From the NCBI RefSeq assembly GCF_001954135.1, contig NZ_MBEQ01000017.1, positions 62,001 to 126,000 on the forward strand: DNA of 64,000 nt. Direction: 5' to 3'. Below, piece by piece: positions 56,702 through 64,000 of the stretch. This DNA is from Mycobacterium sp. GA-1841. GTDB taxonomy: Bacteria; Actinomycetota; Actinomycetes; Mycobacteriales; Mycobacteriaceae. Made by a program: the position numbers and the translations under genes. The notes under the pieces are model-generated. The model saw only the letters and a list, made by a program, of their open reading frames with translations, made no database searches and was not told the origin of the DNA. Within the stretch, counting starts at the first letter, position 1. Each line of letters begins with the position of its first letter.

Positions 56702-58000
56702 GTGCCCGACAACAATCGGTTCGTCCCGCCCAAGTCGACCGTCGAGGTCCTCGAGAGCGTGCCCGACTCGGTGTTGCGCCGGCTCAAGCAGTATTCCGGC
56801 CGGCTGGCCACCGAGGCGGTGCACGCCATGGCCGAGCGGCTGGACTTCTTCTCCGATCTCGACGCATCGCAGCGGGCCAGCGTGCAGTTGGTGGTCCAGA
56901 CGGCCGTCGTCAACTTCGTCGAATGGATGCGTGACCCGACCAGCGACGTCAGCTACACCGCGCAGGCGTTCGAGGTGGTGCCTCACGATCTGCGGCGTCG
57001 CATCGCGCTGCGACAGTCGGTCGAGATGGTCCGCACGTCGATGGAGTTCTTCGAAGAGGTGGTGCCGCTGCTGGCCCGCTCCGAGGAGCATCTCAACGCC
57101 CTGACCGCGGGAATCTTGCGATACAGCCGGGATCTGGCCTTCGCCGCGGCCAGCGCCTACGCCGATCAGGCCGAGGCGCGCGGGGCCTGGGACCTGCGGA
57201 TGGAGGCCAACGTGGTCGACGCGGTGGTCCGCGGCGACACCGGACCGGAACTGCAGTCCCAGGCCGCGGCTCTGAAGTGGGACGCCACCGCACCAGCCAC
57301 GGTGATTGTCGGGCTGCCGCGGCCGGATCGGTTGGATCTGGCTCGTGACGACATCCACGACGTCGTCAAACGCAACGACCGGGCCGCGTTGTCCGATGTG
57401 CACGGCACGTGGCTGGTGACGATCGTGTCCGGCCCGTTGTCGGCAACCGACCGGTTTCTGGCCGACCTGCTGACCGTGTTCGCCGACGGCCCGGTGGTGA
57501 TCGGCCCGACGTCACCGACGCTGACGGCCGCCCATCGCAGCGCCACCGAGGCGATCGCCGGGATGAACGCGGTGGCCGGATGGCCGGGTGCACCTCGACC
57601 GGTGTCCGCGCGCGAGTTGCTTCCCGAACGGGCCCTGCTGGGTGATGCGACGGCAATCGCGGCCTTGGAGACCGAGGTCATGCGCCCGTTGGCCGACGCC
57701 GGTCCGGCCCTGACCGAAACCCTCGACGCCTTCCTGGATTCCGGCGGCGCCATAGAAGCTTGCGCTCGCAAATTGTTCGTTCATCCAAACACGGTCCGCT
57801 ACCGGCTGAAGCGCATCGGCGACTTCACCGGGCGCGATCCGGCGCTTCCCCGCGACGCCTATGTGCTGCGGGTCGCCTCGACGGTGGGCCGACTGAGTAA
57901 ACAGGCATACCAGTCGAGCACGCCAAACGGGGCGCCCGTCATAGTGCCGGCCATTCGCCCGGCGCATACCGGCACTCAACGGGCGTTGAACACGCGATGA
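56702..58000 (+). CDS. mabR: MabR, PucR/CdaR-type regulator of the FAS-II operon
   Basis: 432 aa. The C-terminus holds the PucR-type helix-turn-helix: GGAIEACARKLFVHPNTVRYRLKRI. The N-terminal and middle parts contain a helical domain (RQSVEMVRTSMEFFEEVVPLL) and a GGDEF-like CdaR fold (ATVIVGLPRPDRLD, HGTWLVTIVSGPL). The mycobacterial orthologue (Rv2242) binds the promoter of the fabD-acpM-kasA-kasB-accD6 operon and controls it in response to acyl-CoA. Start GTG 56702 follows AGGGG so closely that the mRNA may be leaderless. It is 149 bp upstream of fabD. Confidence 0.9.
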   Translation: MPDNNRFVPPKSTVEVLESVPDSVLRRLKQYSGRLATEAVHAMAERLDFFSDLDASQRASVQLVVQTAVVNFVEWMRDPTSDVSYTAQAFEVVPHDLRRRIALRQSVEMVRTSMEFFEEVVPLLARSEEHLNALTAGILRYSRDLAFAAASAYADQAEARGAWDLRMEANVVDAVVRGDTGPELQSQAAALKWDATAPATVIVGLPRPDRLDLARDDIHDVVKRNDRAALSDVHGTWLVTIVSGPLSATDRFLADLLTVFADGPVVIGPTSPTLTAAHRSATEAIAGMNAVAGWPGAPRPVSARELLPERALLGDATAIAALETEVMRPLADAGPALTETLDAFLDSGGAIEACARKLFVHPNTVRYRLKRIGDFTGRDPALPRDAYVLRVASTVGRLSKQAYQSSTPNGAPVIVPAIRPAHTGTQRALNTR

Positions 58001-58062
58001 GCGGCAAATCGGTCACTGTGACATATTTCGCTGCGGTGTAGGTAACGTCGCATCACATGCAC

Positions 58063-58122
58063 TTTTGTGGGGAACCTACAAAAACATAAGACAAGGTTCA
58101 TAATCTCTTACACCCCACAAAA
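58063..58122. promoter_or_regulatory. MabR-type operator before the FAS-II operon
   Basis: TTTTGTGGGG at 58063-58072 and its exact complement CCCCACAAAA at 58113-58122 form a 10-bp-arm inverted repeat with a 40-base spacer. A further ACAAAA at 58078-58083 makes a closer TTTTGT-N9-ACAAAA pair with the left arm. CATAAT at 58099-58104 between the arms is a good -10 candidate. MabR sites are, as I recall, of the TTTTGT/ACAAAA kind; spacing should be compared. Confidence 0.65.
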
Positions 58123-58149
58123 CCGTCTTCACAGTGTTCTCTTAATGAC

Positions 58150-59082
58150 GTGCCTCAACCCGTGCTCGCATTGCTCGCCCCTGGACAGGGGTCGCAGACG
58201 CCCGGAATGCTCACCGCTTGGCTGGAGCTCCCGGGCGCGGCCGATCGTCTGGCCACCTGGTCGCAGATCAGTGGCCTGGATCTGGTGCGCCTGGGCACCA
58301 CTGCCACCGCCGAGGAGATCACCGATACCGCGGTCACGCAGCCGCTGGTGGTCGCTGCCACGCTGCTGGCCTATGAGGAACTGACCAAGCGCGGCGTGCC
58401 GCAGACCGCCGAAACCCTCGTCGCGGGCCATTCCGTCGGCGAGATCGCCGCCTACGCCATCGCCGGCGTCATCTCGTCCGACGATGCGGTCAAGCTGGCC
58501 GCCACCCGTGGCGCCGAGATGGCCAAGGCCTGCGCCGTCGAGCCGACCGGCATGTCGGCAGTGCTCGGTGGCGACGAGGCCGAAGTGTTGGAAGCGCTGG
58601 CTCGTCTCGACCTGGTTCCGGCCAACCGCAACGCCGCCGGTCAGATCGTGGCCGCCGGCGCGATCGCCGCGCTGGAGAAGCTCGCCGAGGATCCGCCGGC
58701 CAAGGCTCGGGTCCGTCAGTTGGCGACCGCGGGCGCATTCCACACCCATTACATGGCTTCCGCGCTGGACGGATATGCCGCCGCTGCGGAGTCTGTAACG
58801 ACGTCTGAGCCCATCGCGACACTGCTGTCGAACGCAGACGGACAGCCGGTCACCTCTGCTGCCGATGCGATGGAGAAGCTGGTGTCCCAGCTGACCAACC
58901 CGGTGCGCTGGGATCTGTGCACCGCGACCGTGCGGGACCGCTTCCAGAATGCGGAGCGGGCCGGGATCGTCGAATTCCCGCCGGCAGGCACCCTCGTCGG
59001 CATCGCCAAACGTGAACTGAAGGGCACGCCGACCCGCGCGGTCAAGTCCCCTGCCGACCTGGACGGCTTGGACGAGCTGTAA
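58150..59082 (+). CDS. fabD: Malonyl-CoA:AcpM acyltransferase
   Basis: 310 aa from GTG 58150; the GTG at 58162 aligns with the tuberculosis start and is equally possible. The active serine is Ser95 in VAGHSVGEIAAY, the partner histidine is in AGAFHTHYMAS near residue 200, and the N-terminal LLAPGQGSQTPGM is characteristic. It loads malonyl units on AcpM for mycolic acid synthesis. First gene of the FAS-II operon, with the MabR-type operator just upstream. The next gene follows after 90 bp. Confidence 0.95.
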   Translation: MPQPVLALLAPGQGSQTPGMLTAWLELPGAADRLATWSQISGLDLVRLGTTATAEEITDTAVTQPLVVAATLLAYEELTKRGVPQTAETLVAGHSVGEIAAYAIAGVISSDDAVKLAATRGAEMAKACAVEPTGMSAVLGGDEAEVLEALARLDLVPANRNAAGQIVAAGAIAALEKLAEDPPAKARVRQLATAGAFHTHYMASALDGYAAAAESVTTSEPIATLLSNADGQPVTSAADAMEKLVSQLTNPVRWDLCTATVRDRFQNAERAGIVEFPPAGTLVGIAKRELKGTPTRAVKSPADLDGLDEL

Positions 59083-59172
59083 GTCCAGCAACAACCGAAT
59101 AGCGACACAACCGAACGTCCCGAATTGTCCTCCGCACCCGGAGGGCGCTTTCAACAACAAGAAGGAGCCATC

Positions 59173-59469
59173 GTGGCCGCCAGTCAAGAAGAAATCATCG
59201 CCGGTCTCGCCGAGATCATCGAAGAGGTCACCGGCATCGAGCCGTCTGAGGTGACCCCGGAGAAGTCGTTCGTCGACGACCTGGACATCGACTCGCTGTC
59301 GATGGTGGAGATCGCCGTGCAGACCGAGGACAAGTACGGCGTGAAGATCCCCGACGAGGATCTGGCCGGCCTGCGCACCGTCGGTGACGTCGTCTCCTAC
59401 ATCCAGAAGCTCGAGGAAGAGAACCCCGAGGCTGCTGCCGCCCTGCGCGAGAAGTTTGGCTCGGAATGA
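59173..59469 (+). CDS. acpM: Meromycolate extension acyl carrier protein AcpM
   Basis: 98 aa from GTG 59173, with AAGGAG seven bases upstream. The phosphopantetheine serine is Ser41 in [10 protein letters not shown]. The acidic helices ([21 protein letters not shown]) are normal. The C-terminal tail stops soon after [15 protein letters not shown], shorter than that of M. tuberculosis AcpM (about 115 aa), as in fast growers. The stop overlaps the kasA start (ATGA), so carrier and synthase are coupled in translation. Substrate carrier for FabD, KasA and KasB. Confidence 0.96.
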   Translation: MAASQEEIIAGLAEIIEEVTGIEPSEVTPEKSFVDDLDIDSLSMVEIAVQTEDKYGVKIPDEDLAGLRTVGDVVSYIQKLEEENPEAAAALREKFGSE

Positions 59470-60716
59470 GCAGACCTTCCACTGCTAACGGAGGCTTCCC
59501 GAACGTCGTGGTGACCGCCGTGGAGGCAACCACGGCGCTCGCTGCTGACATCGAGAGCACGTGGAAGGGCCTCCAGGCCGGAGAAAGCGGCATCCGTGAG
59601 TTGACCGACGACTTCGTCACGAAGTGGGACCTTCCGGTGCGTATCGGTGGTCACCTGGTCGACGACATCGACGGCCACCTGACCCGCATCGAGCTGCGCC
59701 GCAATTCCTACGTGCAGCGCATGTCACTGGTGCTGGCCAGGCGGCTGTGGAAGAACGCGGGCGCCCCCGAGGTCGACCCCGACCGGTTCTCCGTCGTGAT
59801 CGGCACCGGTCTCGGTGGCGGCGAGAAGATCGTCGAGACCTACGACGCCATGAACGAGGGCGGCATCCGCAAGGTCAGCCCGCTCGCCGTCCAGATGATC
59901 ATGCCCAACGGCGCGGCCGCGGTCGCCGGTCTTGAGCTCGGCGCCCGCGCCGGGGTCATCACGCCGGTGTCGGCGTGTTCGTCGGGATCTGAAGCCATCG
60001 CCCACGGCTGGCGGCAGATCGTGATGGGTGACGCGGACTTCGCCGTTGTCGGTGGCGTGGAAGGCGGTATCGAGGCGCTGCCGATCGCGGCGTTCTCGAT
60101 GATGCGTGCCATGTCGACCCGCAACGACGATCCCGCGGGTGCCTCCCGGCCGTTCGACAAGGATCGCGACGGATTCGTGTTCGGTGAAGCCGGCGCGATG
60201 ATGATCATCGAGACCGAGGAGCATGCCTTGGCCCGTGGCGCCAAGCCGCTGGCTCGGTTGATGGGTGCCGGTATCACCTCGGACGCGTTCCACATGGTGG
60301 CTCCGGCCGACAACGGCGTCCGCGCCGGTGCGGCCATGAAGCGCGCGCTGGAGACCGCCGGCCTGGATGCCAAGGACATCGACCACGTCAATGCCCACGG
60401 CACGGCCACCCCGATCGGTGACACCGCCGAAGCCAATGCCATCCGGGTTGCCGGATGTCAGAACGCTGCGGTGTACGCACCGAAGTCGGCTCTGGGTCAC
60501 TCGATCGGTGCGGTCGGTGCGCTGGAGTCGGTGCTGACGGTGCTCGCGTTGCGGGACGGGGTCATCCCCCCGACCCTGAACTACGAGACGCCGGATCCGG
60601 AAATCGATCTCGATGTGGTTTCGGGCGAGCCTCGTTATGGCGACTACAAGTACGCCATCAACAACTCGTTCGGTTTCGGTGGCCACAATGTGGCCCTGGC
60701 CTTCGGCAAATACTGA
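59466..60716 (+). CDS. kasA: Beta-ketoacyl-ACP synthase KasA
   Basis: 416 aa condensing enzyme that extends meromycolate chains. Catalytic residues are Cys171 ([10 protein letters not shown]), His311 ([12 protein letters not shown]) and His345 ([10 protein letters not shown]), the same numbers as in M. tuberculosis KasA, the target of thiolactomycin. Ends in [18 protein letters not shown]. Highly similar to the next gene, kasB, from which it arose by duplication; the C-terminal 24 or so residues are almost the same. Co-transcribed with acpM (ATGA overlap). Confidence 0.97.
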   Translation: MSRPSTANGGFPNVVVTAVEATTALAADIESTWKGLQAGESGIRELTDDFVTKWDLPVRIGGHLVDDIDGHLTRIELRRNSYVQRMSLVLARRLWKNAGAPEVDPDRFSVVIGTGLGGGEKIVETYDAMNEGGIRKVSPLAVQMIMPNGAAAVAGLELGARAGVITPVSACSSGSEAIAHGWRQIVMGDADFAVVGGVEGGIEALPIAAFSMMRAMSTRNDDPAGASRPFDKDRDGFVFGEAGAMMIIETEEHALARGAKPLARLMGAGITSDAFHMVAPADNGVRAGAAMKRALETAGLDAKDIDHVNAHGTATPIGDTAEANAIRVAGCQNAAVYAPKSALGHSIGAVGALESVLTVLALRDGVIPPTLNYETPDPEIDLDVVSGEPRYGDYKYAINNSFGFGGHNVALAFGKY

Positions 60717-60793
60717 GGTCCGGCACACCGGCGCCACAGGTAGTTCCGGAAACTAAACACCGAGGGAAAGCACGGAAGGAAAACTCCGTAAAT

Positions 60794-62047
60794 ATGGCGG
60801 GATTGTCCACTGGGAATGGTCTTCCCAACGTGGTTGTCACCGGCGTAGCCATGTCAACGGCGCTGGCAACTGATGCTGAGAGCACCTGGAAGAAGCTGCT
60901 CGACGGGCAGAGCGGAATCCGGAAACTGACCGATCCTTTCGTCGAGGAGTATGACCTGCCGGTGCGAATCGGCGGTCATCTCCTCGAGGAGTTCGATTCG
61001 GAGCTCACGCGGGTCGAACTGCGCCGCTTGTCCTATCTCCAGAAGATGGCGACCGTCATCGGTCGCCGGGTCTGGGACAACGCCGGGTCACCTGAGGTCG
61101 ACGCGCGTCGCCTCGCGGTGTCGATAGGCACGGGCATGGGCTCCTCCGAGGAGCTCGTGTTCGCCTACGACGGCATGCGGACCAAGGGCCTGCGCGCGGT
61201 GTCGCCGCTGGTGGTGCAGATGTACATGCCCAACGGCGCGGCGGCAGCAGTCGGCCTGGATCGCAAGGCCAAAGCCGGTGTGTCGACGTCGATCTCGGCT
61301 TGCGCCTCCGGTTCGGAAGCCATTGCCAACGCGTGGCGCACCATCGTCCTCGGCGAAGCCGACGTCGCCATCTGTGGTGGCGTGGAGACCAAGATCGAGG
61401 CGGTGCCGATCGCGGGCTTCGCCCAGATGCGCATCGTGCTGTCCAACAGCAACGACGATCCCGAAGGCGCGTGCAAGCCGTTCGACAAGGACCGCAACGG
61501 TTTTGTGTTCGGCGAGGCGGGTGCGCTCATGGTCATCGAGACCGAAGAGCACGCCAAGGCCCGTGGCGCCAACATCCTGGGCCGCATCATGGGGGCCAGC
61601 GTGACGTCGGACGGCTACCACATCGTGGCGCCCGATCCCAACGGTGAGCAGGCCGGTTACGCCATGACCCGCGCCATCCAGTTGGCAGGCCTGCAGCCCA
61701 CTGATATCGACCACGTCAACGCGCATGCCACCGGCACCAACGTCGGCGATGTGGCCGAGGGCAAGGCGATCAACAACGCGATGCACGGTCACAAGCCGGC
61801 GGTGTACGCCCCCAAGGCGGCACTGGGCCACTCGGTCGGCGCGGTGGGAGCGGTCGAGTCGATACTGACCGTTCTCGCGCTACGCGACGGCGTCATCCCG
61901 CCGACGCGCAACCTGCACAACCTCGACCCGGAGATCGATCTGGACGTCGTGGCCGGGGAGCCGCGGCAGGGTGACTTCAAGTACGCGATCAACAATTCGT
62001 TCGGATTCGGTGGGCACAACGTCGCGCTCGCCTTCGGAAAGTACTGA
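60794..62047 (+). CDS. kasB: Beta-ketoacyl-ACP synthase KasB
   Basis: 417 aa. Catalytic residues are Cys170 ([11 protein letters not shown]), His311 ([12 protein letters not shown]) and His346 ([10 protein letters not shown]). KasB carries out later elongation of the meromycolate chain; loss shortens mycolates and affects acid-fastness in mycobacteria. The ATG at 60794 is the first good start in the frame (GTA-AAT precede it). AAGGAAA is about 12 bases upstream, a rather long spacing. The 77 bp between kasA and kasB hold no gene. Confidence 0.96.
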   Translation: MAGLSTGNGLPNVVVTGVAMSTALATDAESTWKKLLDGQSGIRKLTDPFVEEYDLPVRIGGHLLEEFDSELTRVELRRLSYLQKMATVIGRRVWDNAGSPEVDARRLAVSIGTGMGSSEELVFAYDGMRTKGLRAVSPLVVQMYMPNGAAAAVGLDRKAKAGVSTSISACASGSEAIANAWRTIVLGEADVAICGGVETKIEAVPIAGFAQMRIVLSNSNDDPEGACKPFDKDRNGFVFGEAGALMVIETEEHAKARGANILGRIMGASVTSDGYHIVAPDPNGEQAGYAMTRAIQLAGLQPTDIDHVNAHATGTNVGDVAEGKAINNAMHGHKPAVYAPKAALGHSVGAVGAVESILTVLALRDGVIPPTRNLHNLDPEIDLDVVAGEPRQGDFKYAINNSFGFGGHNVALAFGKY

Positions 62048-62092
62048 GACTCCAACTACGGCGACCCGGCGCTTTCCATTAAGGAGACCTAC

Positions 62093-63514
62093 ATGACGAT
62101 CATGGCCCCCGAAACGGCTGCCGAATCACTCGACCCGCGTGATCCGCTGCTCCGTCTGAAGACGTTCTTCGACGACGGCAGCGTGGAGCTGCTGCACGAG
62201 CGGGACCGCTCGGGCGTGCTGGCCGCGGCCGGCACCGTCAACGGCGTTCGTACGGTGGCGTTCTGCACCGACGGCACCGTGATGGGCGGGGCCATGGGCA
62301 TCGAGGGCTGTGCCCATATCGTCGACGCCTACGACACCGCGATCGAGGAGCAGAGCCCGATCGTCGGCATCTGGCACTCGGGCGGCGCCCGGCTGGCCGA
62401 AGGCGTCAAGGCTTTGCACGCCGTCGGTTTGGTCTTCGAGGCGATGATCCGGGCGTCGGGTTACATCCCGCAGATCTCGGTGGTCGTCGGCTTCGCGGCC
62501 GGTGGCGCGGCCTATGGCCCGGCGCTGACCGACGTGATCATCATGGCCCCCGACAGCAAGGTCTTCGTCACCGGTCCGGACGTCGTGCGCAGCGTGACCG
62601 GTGAGGACGTCGACATGGTGTCGCTCGGCGGCCCCGACGCCCACCACAAGAAGTCCGGTGTGTGCCACATCGTCGCCGACGACGAGCTCGACGCCTACGA
62701 GCGCGGCCGCCGTCTGGTCGGATTGTTCAGCCAGCAGGGCCATTTCGATCGCAGCAAGGCCGAGGCTGGCGACACCGACCTGGCCGCACTGATGCCCGAG
62801 TCGGCTCGCCGCGCCTACGACGTGCATCCGATCGTCGAGGCGCTGCTCGACGAGGGGGTGCCCTTCGAGGAATTCCAGGGCAAGTGGGCCCCGTCGATCG
62901 TGGTCGGCCTGGGCCGGCTGGCCGGTCGCACGGTCGGCGTGATCGCCAACAACCCGCTGCGCCTGGGCGGCTGCCTGAACTCCGAAAGCGCTGAGAAGTC
63001 CGCGCGTTTCGTGCGACTGTGCGACGCGTTCGGCATCCCGCTGGTGGTCGTCGTCGACGTCCCCGGCTACCTGCCCGGCGTGGACCAGGAGTGGGGCGGG
63101 GTGGTGCGTCGCGGTGCCAAGCTGCTGCACGCGTTCGGTGAGTCCTCGGTCCCCCGCGTCACCCTGGTGACCCGCAAGATCTACGGCGGCGCCTACATCG
63201 CGATGAACTCGCGATCGCTGAACGCCACCAAGGTGTTCGCCTGGCCGGACGCCGAGGTCGCCGTGATGGGCGCCAAGGCTGCCGTCGGCATCCTGCACAA
63301 GCGCAAGCTGGCTGCGGCTCCCGATCACGAGCGTGAGGCGCTGCACGAGGAGCTGGCCATCGAACACGAGCGGATCGCCGGCGGTGTGGATTCCGCGATC
63401 GAGATCGGCGTGGTCGACGAGAAGATCGACCCGGCCCACACCCGCAGCAAGCTGACGCAGGCTCTGGCCGAGGCCCCGCACCGGCGCGGCCGCCACAAGA
63501 ACATCCCGCTGTAA
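62093..63514 (+). CDS. accD6: Acyl-CoA carboxylase carboxyltransferase subunit AccD6
   Basis: 473 aa beta subunit of acetyl-/propionyl-CoA carboxylase that makes malonyl-CoA for FAS-I and FAS-II, together with AccA3 encoded elsewhere. Acyl-CoA and biotin pocket motifs: GIWHSGGARLAEGV near residue 95, VVGFAAGGAAYGPALTD near 130, and in the C-terminal half GYLPGVDQEWGGVVRRGAKLL and TRKIYGGAYIAMNSRSL. AAGGAG is seven bases before ATG 62093. Last gene of the FAS-II operon, ended by a long hairpin. Confidence 0.96.
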   Translation: MTIMAPETAAESLDPRDPLLRLKTFFDDGSVELLHERDRSGVLAAAGTVNGVRTVAFCTDGTVMGGAMGIEGCAHIVDAYDTAIEEQSPIVGIWHSGGARLAEGVKALHAVGLVFEAMIRASGYIPQISVVVGFAAGGAAYGPALTDVIIMAPDSKVFVTGPDVVRSVTGEDVDMVSLGGPDAHHKKSGVCHIVADDELDAYERGRRLVGLFSQQGHFDRSKAEAGDTDLAALMPESARRAYDVHPIVEALLDEGVPFEEFQGKWAPSIVVGLGRLAGRTVGVIANNPLRLGGCLNSESAEKSARFVRLCDAFGIPLVVVVDVPGYLPGVDQEWGGVVRRGAKLLHAFGESSVPRVTLVTRKIYGGAYIAMNSRSLNATKVFAWPDAEVAVMGAKAAVGILHKRKLAAAPDHEREALHEELAIEHERIAGGVDSAIEIGVVDEKIDPAHTRSKLTQALAEAPHRRGRHKNIPL

Positions 63515-63538
63515 CTCTCCAGCCGGCCCCAGCTTCTG

Positions 63539-63594
63539 CGAATGGCCAGTTGTTGCACGCTTCCCACGAAAACCGTGCAATAACTGGCCATTCG
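63539..63594. terminator. 21-bp stem-loop between convergent accD6 and glpD
   Basis: Arms 63539-63559 and 63574-63594 are complementary over 21 bp with a single G-T pair; the loop has 14 bases. Core of the arms is TGGCCAGTTGTTGCACG and CGTGCAATAACTGGCCA. It lies 25 bp after the accD6 stop and 6 bp before the glpD stop, a position fit for a terminator serving both strands, although T-runs are lacking. Confidence 0.75.
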
Positions 63595-63600
63595 GTGTAT

Positions 63601-64000
63601 CTACCCAACTTTTCCGAACTCGGCGATCATCTCCGCGGCGGCATCAGCGGCCCGAGCCCGGTCGGCGGCCACGAGTCCGATGCGGGTGCGCCGATCGAGA
63701 ATGTCGTCGACGGTGAGCGCGCCTTCGTGCGTGACGGCATATTCGAATTCGGCACGAATCACGTCGATTCCGTCGGCCACCGGTTCGGTGGGGCGCATGC
63801 AGCGGGCCTGGGCGATCACGTTGGGCGCCTCGGCGCCATACCGGGCCACCAGTGAGGACGGCAGGGCATGCGCCGAGCGCAACGTGGAGACCGGATTGGC
63901 CGGCGCGCCCACCAACGGCAGGTTCGCCGTGCGGCAGGCGGCGGCGGACAGCCCACGAAGCGTCAGCGCCCGATCCACGACGTCCTCGGCCATGTACCGG
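63601..64000 (-). CDS. glpD: Glycerol-3-phosphate dehydrogenase, C-terminal part (gene runs out of window)
   Basis: The minus-strand frame is open to the window's end (an ATG at 63993 is internal), so only about 132 C-terminal residues are seen. They match the C-terminal domain of aerobic G3P dehydrogenases: SSLVARYGAEAPNVIAQA, then IRAEFEYAVTHEGALTVDDILDRRTRIGL with the paired arginines, and the helical end AADAAAEMIAEFGKVG. The enzyme oxidises glycerol 3-phosphate to dihydroxyacetone phosphate at the membrane and passes electrons to quinone. Convergent with accD6. Confidence 0.9.
   Translation of the reverse strand, partial: RYMAEDVVDRALTLRGLSAAACRTANLPLVGAPANPVSTLRSAHALPSSLVARYGAEAPNVIAQARCMRPTEPVADGIDVIRAEFEYAVTHEGALTVDDILDRRTRIGLVAADRARAADAAAEMIAEFGKVG

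Overview
The window is a stretch of high-GC actinobacterial chromosome. Gene content and order identify it as a Mycobacterium/Mycolicibacterium. It follows, from memory of the M. tuberculosis map, the Rv2203-Rv2249c segment almost gene for gene: erpA, cobT-cobS, ilvE, gcvT, pepB, ephD, dlaT, lipB-lipA, glnA1, glnE, glnA2, caeA, panB, rnpB, cobC, ptkA-ptpA, cobD, ahpE, aceE, mabR, then fabD-acpM-kasA-kasB-accD6 and glpD. The short AcpM (98 aa, without the long C-terminal tail of the tuberculosis protein) and several extra genes point to a fast-growing, environmental species. No transposase, phage gene or CRISPR array is visible.

Layout. 1-8999: end of a membrane protein gene, ErpA-type Fe-S carrier, DUF3043 protein, a tightly overlapping cobU-cobT-cobS set, then ilvE and gcvT on the minus strand, leucyl aminopeptidase and a secreted lytic-transglycosylase-like lipoprotein. 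9003-16697: ephD fusion, the E2 subunit DlaT, a sugar-epimerase-like protein, lipB, lipA and a DUF4191 membrane protein. 16705-25754: RDD protein, the nitrogen block glnA1 ... glnE-glnA2, with dtd, a DoxX protein, an LLM oxidoreductase and a thioesterase between. 25806-36272: two tandem secreted serine hydrolases (one is caeA/hip1), a WS/DGAT acyltransferase, panB, MarR/aldo-keto reductase and TetR/enoyl-CoA hydratase pairs, a CYTH-CHAD protein and rnpB. 36379-45696: a flavin-reductase/methyltransferase fusion facing an XRE-cupin regulator, RNase H-phosphatase, zinc-ribbon protein, Nif3-like protein, cobC, the ptkA-ptpA-SURF1 operon and cobD. 45732-52016: a DUF2236 protein and a likely accessory insert (secreted protein, two paralogous orphan OmpR response regulators around a SulP-carbonic anhydrase fusion, a second secreted protein) ending at a tRNA-Val gene. 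52059-64000: ahpE, aceE, mabR, the FAS-II operon and the end of glpD.

How the genes connect. AceE and DlaT are the E1 and E2 of pyruvate dehydrogenase; LipB and LipA make the lipoyl cofactor that DlaT and the glycine cleavage system (GcvT) need. GlnE adenylylates GlnA1, which carries the target tyrosine and a GlnR-type site upstream. MabR lies just before the FAS-II operon it is known to control. CobU, CobT, CobS, CobD and CobC cover late cobalamin assembly.

The main unexplained structures are: two 25-bp minisatellites, each built as a 14-bp palindromic core plus an 11-bp linker and each running over a stop codon (glnA1, cobD); four long near-perfect hairpins, one of which covers candidate start codons of a lipoprotein gene; and the twin-regulator/SulP-carbonic anhydrase island with a recurring GATATGA-type motif in its upstream regions.
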